Source of the DNA: Baffinella frigidus
Lineage: Eukaryota; Cryptophyceae; Cryptomonadales; Baffinellaceae
NCBI GenBank assembly: GCA_026770585.1
Contig: MU646769.1
Location: forward strand, 54,288-64,998
Direction of reading: 5' to 3'
Length of the DNA: 10,711 nt
Shown: one piece after another, positions 6,055 through 10,711 of the stretch
How the letters are laid out: every line of letters begins with the position of its first letter
Position numbering within the stretch: the first letter of the stretch is position 1
Made by a program: the position numbers and the translations under genes
Notes under the pieces: generated by a model
Seen by the model: the letters and a program-made list of their open reading frames with translations, nothing else
What the model was told of the DNA's origin: nothing
Database searches by the model: none

Positions 6055-6200
6055 ACTATCATATCAAGCCCTAAATCTCTCTTTCCCTGTGTGCAGTGTC
6101 ACGAGGTGGCGTCCTCGGGCGGACGTGTGGACGCGTCGAGCATGTGCGACACTGACGCTGACTGCCACCCTGGAGGGGACTTGCGGCCAATCCCGAATAA
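6055..6200 (+). pseudogene. Cysteine-rich exon-like module
   Basis: A 3' splice-like signal, ATCTCTCTTTCCCTGTGTGCAG (last bases at about 6096), precedes an open frame beginning CHEVASSGGRVDASSMCDTD and continuing ADCHPGG. The cysteine spacing (C-x19-C-x5-C) looks like part of an extracellular cysteine-rich repeat protein. The fragment TGTGCGACACTGACGCTG also appears alone at 5999-6016, and the acceptor plus first part of the exon recur at 6380-6440. No start, full gene or donor-linked partner is visible, so this is called an exon fragment of unknown parent. Confidence 0.4.
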
Positions 6201-6281
6201 CCCTTTATCGCAAAAGTTGACACGCTTTATACCACTAAAATACATATTAGACCTTTTTGTACCAAATCCATTCATCACGGG

Positions 6282-6300
6282 GGCGCCACATTGTGGCGCC
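6282..6300. repeat. Short perfect hairpin
   Basis: GGCGCCACA and TGTGGCGCC (9 bp each) flank a single T. GTTGACTTAAG follows at 6315, a motif also present in the arms of the element at 4890-5039, so this area may be a decayed foldback element. Confidence 0.5.
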
Positions 6301-6379
6301 ATCTCCAAGGGGAGTTGACTTAAGAATGCTCAAAATACCATAATGTTCCATCCAGAGTGGTCTGGCAGTAAATTGTAAA

Positions 6380-6440
6380 TCTCTCTTTCCCTGTGTGCAG
6401 TGTCACGAGGTGGCGTCCACGGGCGGAAGTGTGGACCGCG
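6380..6440 (+). repeat. Second copy of the cysteine-rich exon boundary
   Basis: ATCTCTCTTTCCCTGTGTGC followed by AG|TGTCACGAGGTGGCGTC matches the 6075-6113 region almost exactly, then degrades (ACGGGCGGAAGTGTGGACCG). The upstream GGCAGTAAATTGTAAATC also matches GGCAATAAATTATCAATC at 6023-6040. The first copy therefore carries an extra segment, roughly 6041-6074, not present here. Confidence 0.65.
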
Positions 6441-6538
6441 ACGTTCAACAAGCGGTATGCAAACTTGTTCGAAACGCTTGAGACAAAAAAATCCTGGACG
6501 AAACATCTGCTGTACAAGCATTTGGTCCCCGTTTGCTC

Positions 6539-6634
6539 GTAGTAGGTATGTAGTAGGCCTGTAGTAGGCCTGTAGTAGGCCTGTAGTAGGTCTGTAGTAC
6601 GCCACACAGACACCACACAGTACCACACAGACAC
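6539..6634. repeat. 11-bp minisatellite (GTAGTAGGCCT) and CACACAGA tract
   Basis: Five consecutive 11-bp units GTAGTAGGYMT plus a partial occupy 6539-6600, followed directly by a short irregular repeat of CCACACAGACAC/CCACACAGTAC. Confidence 0.85.
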
Positions 6635-6833
6635 TTCTCGAGTCTCATGAAACGTTTTATTGAACTGAAGATCTGCTTTCTCGATGTTCAAGGTCCTTTG
6701 GCATGCCGTCCGTATGGCAATGGCTCATGGACGGCAGGGGGTCTGTTGTGAGGGCTCGTTGGCGAATCTTCTGCAAGGCTGAAAACAGAGCGGCTGTGAG
6801 TTGCCTCACAACCTGAGTCGACGGCTCATAACC

Positions 6834-6961
6834 TCACGAGCCTCTGCACTGGAGAGCTAAATGCGATAAGAAAGCAAAAATGCATTCTCTGAATAAACCT
6901 TTCCACGGAAGGGCGTGTCGTTGGGCTATGTTGGGCGAAATTAAAACCTAAAGGATCTAAA
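6834..6961 (+). repeat. Direct repeat A, partner at 7192-7317
   Basis: About 128 bp, starting TCACGAGCCTCTGCACTGGA and ending ACCTAAAGGATCTAAA, matches 7192-7317 with a small number of substitutions and short indels. The intervening sequence includes the small foldback at 6990-7076. No conserved reading frame is preserved between the copies, so it is non-coding or decayed. Confidence 0.85.
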
Positions 6962-6989
6962 TTCTAGCCTAGGGCCCAATACCTGCGCT

Positions 6990-7076
6990 GTGTAGGTATC
7001 TAGGCTCACGTGAATCTACTGTGGAGTCCTCATAACCTTGCATCCTTAGGTGCCCCTAGAGCCTAGATACCCACAC
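6990..7076. mobile_element. 87-bp foldback element, possible GCT target duplication
   Basis: 18-bp arms with one mismatch (GTGTAGGTATCTAGGCTC at 6990-7007, partner 7059-7076). GCT lies immediately outside both ends, a possible 3-bp target duplication. A related, more decayed copy occurs at about 9276-9356, sharing TGAATCTACT, GGAGTCCTCA and GCATCCT. Confidence 0.65.
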
Positions 7077-7191
7077 GCTGACTACAGGTGCGCAGTACAT
7101 GTTCTGGCAGTTTAAGTCATTTTTGGCTAAATTGTTTTTTCGGGCGGCTTTGTAGTAAAGAACCCCAACAGAGCCACCCTGTATCCCCTCT

Positions 7192-7317
7192 TCACGAGCC
7201 TCTGCACTGGAGAGCTAAACGCGATCCGAAAGCAAAAATGCTTTCTCTGCAGATCCCTTCTACGGAACGGCGTGTCGTTGGCATATGTTGGGAGAAATAA
7301 AACCTAAAGGACCTAAA
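7192..7317 (+). repeat. Direct repeat B, partner of 6834-6961
   Basis: Shares TCACGAGCCTCTGCACTGGA, AGCAAAAATGC, GGCGTGTCGTTGG and AACCTAAAGGA with the first copy, in the same orientation about 358 bp downstream. Confidence 0.85.
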
Positions 7318-7600
7318 GTGATCAAACCACAGCCAAACTGTGTCAATTTCACTACAGACCAAGTGTGGAGGGTGAGTGGAGATCAGACCAATATCATAAA
7401 TGTATTTAATTTATTTTGCAAGTCAATTTCTATTTCGGGTGAAGACCGTTCATCTCAAGACAGTCCTTTGTGGCAGACTGGGAATCTTCAAACAACAGGC
7501 TATCGAGGATGGCTTCTGGTCCCCTCTTCGCCAAGCGACGGTGCAAGTGGGGAACACGGACCTTGGGGCTGAGTTTTCAGGTCCTGCTCAACCCACACTA
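7318..7600. other. No gene supported
   Basis: Two overlapping frames are open here, but neither has a convincing start, composition or recognisable motif. No internal repeats stand out. Confidence 0.4.
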
Positions 7601-7606
7601 ATAGGG

Positions 7607-7756
7607 TAACGGCCTGAAAATGGGGTAGTTAGGCCTACGGCATTGCCTAGGACCTCCTACCGTAGGCCGAGACTTTTTGGTCCTAGGATCCCTCGGCGTA
7701 CGGTAGGAGGTCCTAGGCAATGCCGTATGCCTAACTACCCCATTTTCCGGCCGTTA
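7607..7756. mobile_element. 150-bp foldback MITE with TA boundaries
   Basis: 65-bp arms (7607-7671 and 7692-7756) with three mismatches start TAACGGCC, and the loop is 20 nt. The outermost TA is self-complementary, so it may be a duplicated TA target (Tc1/mariner-like) or part of the arms. The arms contain CCTAGGACC and CCTCCTACCGTAGG, linking it to 2177-2240 and 2814-2951. Confidence 0.85.
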
Positions 7757-7871
7757 GTCTATGAACACAGCGGGCTACGAAGGGATTTTAGGCCCACATC
7801 CTGCCGACTTGGCTGAGCTCAGCCTCTGAACGCTACAAGCCCCGCGTGCCACGACGTCTCTTGTCTTTCGT

Positions 7872-8025
7872 TACCACCAACCTTCACGGTGGGACCAAAT
7901 CGATGATTTTCACTTTCCCAATTCCTATGGAAAATGGCACCACCACAGGCGAATTCGCCTGGCTGCCCGGGTAAATTTGAGATGTTAGAATCGACGATTT
8001 GGTCCCTCAGTGAGGGTTGGTGGTA
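7872..8025. mobile_element. 154-bp inverted-repeat element, TA ends
   Basis: 37-bp imperfect arms (7872-7908 and 7989-8025) start TACCACCAACC and include GGGACCAAATCG. TA occurs at both boundaries. At the centre lies a perfect 16-bp palindrome, CAGGCGAATTCGCCTG (7946-7961). Confidence 0.75.
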
Positions 8026-8110
8026 GGTGAACGGATCGCAGGCCTGAAGAGGTCCGGAGTTTCCACTCAACTCTCCAGCGCAGAGACCACCTCTTGGCTG
8101 ATTCCCTCCT

Positions 8111-8154
8111 GTTTGAGGGTTGAGATTTGAGGGTTGAGGGTTGAGGGTGTAGGG
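8111..8154 (+). repeat. Short telomere-variant tract (TTGAGGG)
   Basis: Four or five TTGAGGG-type units with one degenerate unit, ending GGGTGTAGGG. It resembles the CCCTCAA variants seen in reverse at 5090, so it may be another interstitial telomere-derived patch. Confidence 0.5.
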
Positions 8155-8250
8155 ACACCACTTGGGCTGCCCTCTCTCTTCCACGCAAGTCTCCATTAAC
8201 CCACGCAGCCACACGGTGGGCTATGAGGGTTTCGGATACGCTAGATGTAG

Positions 8251-8346
8251 CGGTAACGTGACCAAATTTGCATCAGAAAATCCTTAAAGTTAACTGTCTC
8301 CTGGGTAAGTTGACTTTTGATGAAAGGTTCGTAGTCCACCGAGTGG
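8251..8346 (-). repeat. Dispersed repeat, inverted partner of 1094-1187
   Basis: Matches the reverse complement of 1094-1187. Its right edge lies about 15 bp from the foldback element at 8362, suggesting that element landed next to or inside the repeat. Confidence 0.7.
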
Positions 8347-8361
8347 CCCTAGCCTCCGTGT

Positions 8362-8522
8362 TTATTTCACACAATGTATTTATCAATTGGTTTTAAAAAG
8401 TCAACTCCCCAACAAAATCGTCAACTTATTGTTTACTATTACCACTTAAAATATTAAGTTGACGATTTTGTGGGGGGGGTGACTTTCAAAAAACTAATTA
8501 ATAAATAAATTCTGTGAGATAA
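8362..8522. mobile_element. 161-bp foldback MITE, TSD GTGT
   Basis: Arms of about 67 bp, diverged at around ten positions, start TTATTTCACA / TTATCTCACA and end GTCAACTTA around a 26-nt loop. GTGT is duplicated at 8358-8361 and 8523-8526. Ends, arm length, inner motif (AAGTCAAC...ACAAAATCGTCAACTTA) and loop start (TTGTTTACT) match the element at 4890-5039, making the two diverged members of one family. Confidence 0.8.
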
Positions 8523-8614
8523 GTGTGAACTCCGTGGTGGTGAAAGTGATCCACATAGGGCGGTCCACTTAGTAGGGTCCACGTATCGCCGCCTTGGGGA
8601 CTTCAACGCGGCCG

Positions 8615-8676
8615 TGATGTTACCGAGAGAGAGAGAGAGAGAGATGGTACCGAGAGAGAGAGAGAGAGAGATGGTA

Positions 8677-8713
<37 letters not shown>

Positions 8714-8752
8714 TACCAAGAGAGAGAGAGAGAGTGAGTGAGTGATGATACC
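8615..8752. repeat. Interrupted (GA)n microsatellite
   Basis: Runs of GA are separated by ATGGTACCRA spacers (five copies with variants GTTACC and GATACC), so this is a compound minisatellite of variable-length GA blocks. Open frames through it only translate the repeat (SLSLSL) and are not genes. Confidence 0.9.
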
Positions 8753-8992
8753 AACAATGGGGTCTCCACGCCAGGGTAGAAGTGGGATTTTTATACACAC
8801 TCGTTCGCGCTAACAGTGGATAGATGGCTTATCCTGTTACAGTTTTTTTTAAATCCGGACGTGTTCCGCAGTGCAAGAGCTTCAGTTTCCATCACTTTTG
8901 GCGTGTTTCCCGAGTAGAATCAACTTTTCTCGAAGATCATGTGGTAAAATGACATTTCAACTTCTGACCTGGCGTGGCCTACAGTAGGACCA

Positions 8993-9057
8993 TGCCCAGT
9001 GCCCTATGGTGATCCTGGGGGGGGGGGGGGCGGTTCTTATGAGCGAGGTACCCCTGT
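8993..9057 (+). repeat. Direct repeat, partner of 2205-2263
   Basis: Contains a long G run followed by TTATGAGCGAGGTACCCCTG, exact with 2242-2261. The upstream part is more diverged. Confidence 0.75.
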
Positions 9058-9160
9058 GCAGGGTGGGATGCGTGGGCGGTGGGGTGGAGGACGGAGAGGC
9101 AGGGTGTTGAGGCGTCGTGCCGCTATGACTCTACGCGCCGCATGGACGCTTCCGTCGCTG

Positions 9161-9223
9161 TGAAGGTAATGCCCATTTCACTGAAGGTAAAGCCCATTTC
9201 ACTGAAGGTAATGCCCATTTCAC
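9161..9223 (+). repeat. 21-bp tandem repeat, three copies
   Basis: TGAAGGTAATGCCCATTTCAC occurs at 9161, 9182 (one substitution, AAG for ATG) and 9203. The sequence after it (CATTTCACTGCCAAGCTGTG) recurs at about 9416-9435, bracketing the segment that holds the decayed foldback copy at 9276-9356. Confidence 0.85.
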
Positions 9224-9485
9224 TGCCAAGCTGTGATGTTTTGATGGTTGTCTTTTGTGAACGCTAATAGCCCCGTGTGAGGCCTAACTGAATCTACTTT
9301 GGAGTCCTCATGTATAACCCTGCATCCTGAGGTGCCATTAGAGCCAAGATATCCACATAATGTGAGACCGTGCGTGATGCCAACACGGCCGCTGTGGTGT
9401 TTTAGCACACAGAACTCATTTCACTGCCGAGCTGTGATGCGTTGATGCTGTGTGTTTCACTCAACTTCGCAAACCACGCCCACCA

Positions 9486-9508
9486 AGCTGCCTGCCAGAC
9501 AGGCAGCT
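9486..9508. repeat. Short perfect hairpin
   Basis: AGCTGCCTG (9486-9494) and CAGGCAGCT (9500-9508) flank a 5-nt loop. No associated gene. Confidence 0.5.
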
Positions 9509-10257
9509 AGCAATGCAATTTACGAGTGAGTGGACACTAGTAGACCCCCAAAAAAATCTGAGAGAGATGCAGGGTATCGCTGCTGAAACCACGTTTAGAA
9601 AAACTAAAACAGATTCTGTCAAAACACTGAAAAGACGGTACGGCAGGTATCCGACCATTTCGCGTTTCGGGTTTTCAGCATTTCCAACATTCCTCCTCAC
9701 CTACCCAAGGGCGACCTTCTGGAGGCGATCTTCAAGACCTGCAGCTTTGGAATACGTCTCGAGGTGCGTGTCATACCACTGGAGAATAATCATAGAGCAC
9801 CTTGTTTACAAGTGGGGTTGTATGGGTTCGTACCAGGTTGGTCACGTGCCTCACCAAAATTCTGTGAGGTAAGTGACCCAAAACACGAAACTCACTACAT
9901 TTGTACAATGCAGAGTTTAAATTGGGCGCTCCAGCATTCTCGTGTGGCGAGGGTGCCTAATCCAGAACTCAAGTTATGAGTCGAGTCAGCTCAAGAAAGC
10001 TAGAAAGTCTAGGGATCCACTTGCCACGGCGGCGGCGCCATCTGCCCCTTCAAACGAAAACATTTTGGATTCCGCTCTCAAGCGTATTGAAATATTCAAA
10101 AATGACACCATCCGTCCCTTCAAAAGCTCCTCTACTCAATCTTATTGGAATATCCAAACCCTTGATACAACCCCGATCGGGACACACTGACAATCCTGGC
10201 CCCATGGACAGGGGGCAGGGACTGGCCCGGACCACTCATTCTTCGAGGCTTGAGAGT
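9509..10257. other. No gene supported
   Basis: A frame open to 9872 contains an ATG at about 9513 and would give about 120 residues, but it is basic, low in recognisable motifs and partly repeat-derived (9795-9850 resembles 640-735 inverted). A weak 70-bp periodicity occurs at 10039-10170, where CATCTGCCCCTTCAAA and CATCCGTCCCTTCAAA start similar blocks. Confidence 0.35.
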
Positions 10258-10396
10258 CCACTTAGCAGCAACCGAAAATATTTCCCCCCGGATTATCGGG
10301 GGGAATTCCGGTTGGAATCCATAGCAACGGATAAGATTTTAGAACAAATAGTTTAGATGGACTGCATCCGTGAAGACCTCGGTGGCTGCTAAGTGG
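10258..10396. mobile_element. 139-bp foldback element with nested G/C hairpin
   Basis: Outer arms CCACTTAGCAGC (10258-10269) and GCTGCTAAGTGG (10385-10396) extend to 18 bp with one mismatch. Inside is a strong hairpin TTCCCCCCG-GATTAT-CGGGGGGAA (10282-10305). No target duplication recognised. Confidence 0.65.
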
Positions 10397-10614
10397 TTGA
10401 TGGGGGTCCGTTGACTTCGGTGCGCCCCTGTCTCCGTTCGTACACAATGTGAAGAGTGCACACGACCTCTTTCTGGGTCCGGCTCAGCCACAGCCTCGGT
10501 GGGGGTGCATACATGGTGGCCGTGTTAGTAGTAACAAAGGTCTCTCTCGCTTGCCGAGAAAATGTTCGCTGAGGTTTAATACAGCACACGGATCCGTGCA
10601 GTGTTCAGAGGCCC

Positions 10615-10711
10615 TGTCTCTGTCTCTGTCTCTGTCTCTGTCTCTGTCTCTGTCTCTGTTTCTGTCTCTGTCTCTGTCTCTGTCTCTGTCTCTGTCTCTG
10701 TCTCTGTCTCT
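10615..10711 (+). repeat. (TGTCTC)n hexanucleotide repeat running off the end
   Basis: About 16 copies of TGTCTC, with one CTGTTTC variant near 10660, continue to the last base, so the true length is unknown. Confidence 0.95.

Noticed and set aside
6320-6691. Minus-strand frames containing YYRPTTGLL repeats
   Set aside because: The peptide repeat is just the 11-bp minisatellite translated in three frames.
7285-7609. Two overlapping plus-strand frames
   Set aside because: One begins inside a decayed direct repeat and neither has recognisable features.
8454-8800. Minus-strand frames rich in SLSL
   Set aside because: They translate the GA microsatellite and foldback arm only.
9513-9872. Possible 120-residue protein on the plus strand
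   Set aside because: No recognisable domain, basic composition, and the 3' portion overlaps a repeat-like segment; not distinguishable from chance.

Overview
This window looks like nuclear DNA from a eukaryote with plant-type telomeric repeats (TTTAGGG), most likely a microalga or related protist. The reasons are degenerate TTTAGGG-type tracts, GT-AG introns with a branch-point-like CTAAC and a pyrimidine tract, an importin-beta-family gene remnant, and very low coding density with many simple repeats and miniature inverted-repeat elements. I cannot fix the lineage from sequence alone. The texture (subtelomere-like and transposon-riddled) is that of a rapidly rearranging accessory region.

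Layout. 1-190: degenerate telomere-like repeats with the G-rich strand pointing inward, so this is not an intact left chromosome end. 250-456: a 17-bp minisatellite. 460-1310: non-coding sequence with part of a dispersed repeat. 1317-2100: a nest of repeats, namely a 34-bp duplication and palindrome, then an about 105-bp tandem unit whose first copy was invaded by two foldback elements while its second copy is effectively an empty site. 2166-2951: further foldbacks and hairpins.

2967-5240 is the only convincing genic segment. A remnant of a transportin-3/importin-13-like karyopherin lies on the minus strand. It is separated by a 218-bp divergent promoter-like region from a plus-strand gene for a predicted secreted protein. 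The 3' end of that second gene appears to be split into small exons encoding a heptad repeat. A 150-bp foldback element sits exactly at one of its splice donors, inside an intron that also contains a C-rich telomere-like tract.

5240-6640: a 125-bp inverted repeat, a possible 60-codon ORF, then an array of repeated pseudo-exon units (pyrimidine tract, GTGTGCAG, then a cysteine-rich reading frame) and an 11-bp minisatellite. 6640-9460: direct and inverted dispersed repeats, five more foldback or inverted-repeat elements, a GA-rich interrupted microsatellite and a 21-bp tandem repeat. 9460-10711: no recognisable gene, one foldback with a nested hairpin, and a (TGTCTC)n tract running off the end.

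The main unifying observation is a family of foldback elements with TTATC...GATAA ends flanked by 4-bp target duplications that all contain GT (GGTT, GGTA, GTGT). The insertion geometry supplies a donor GT on the left and an acceptor AG on the right, as in introner-type elements. A second group has TA at its boundaries (mariner-like), and a third group shares CCTAGGACC/CCTACCGTAGG cores.
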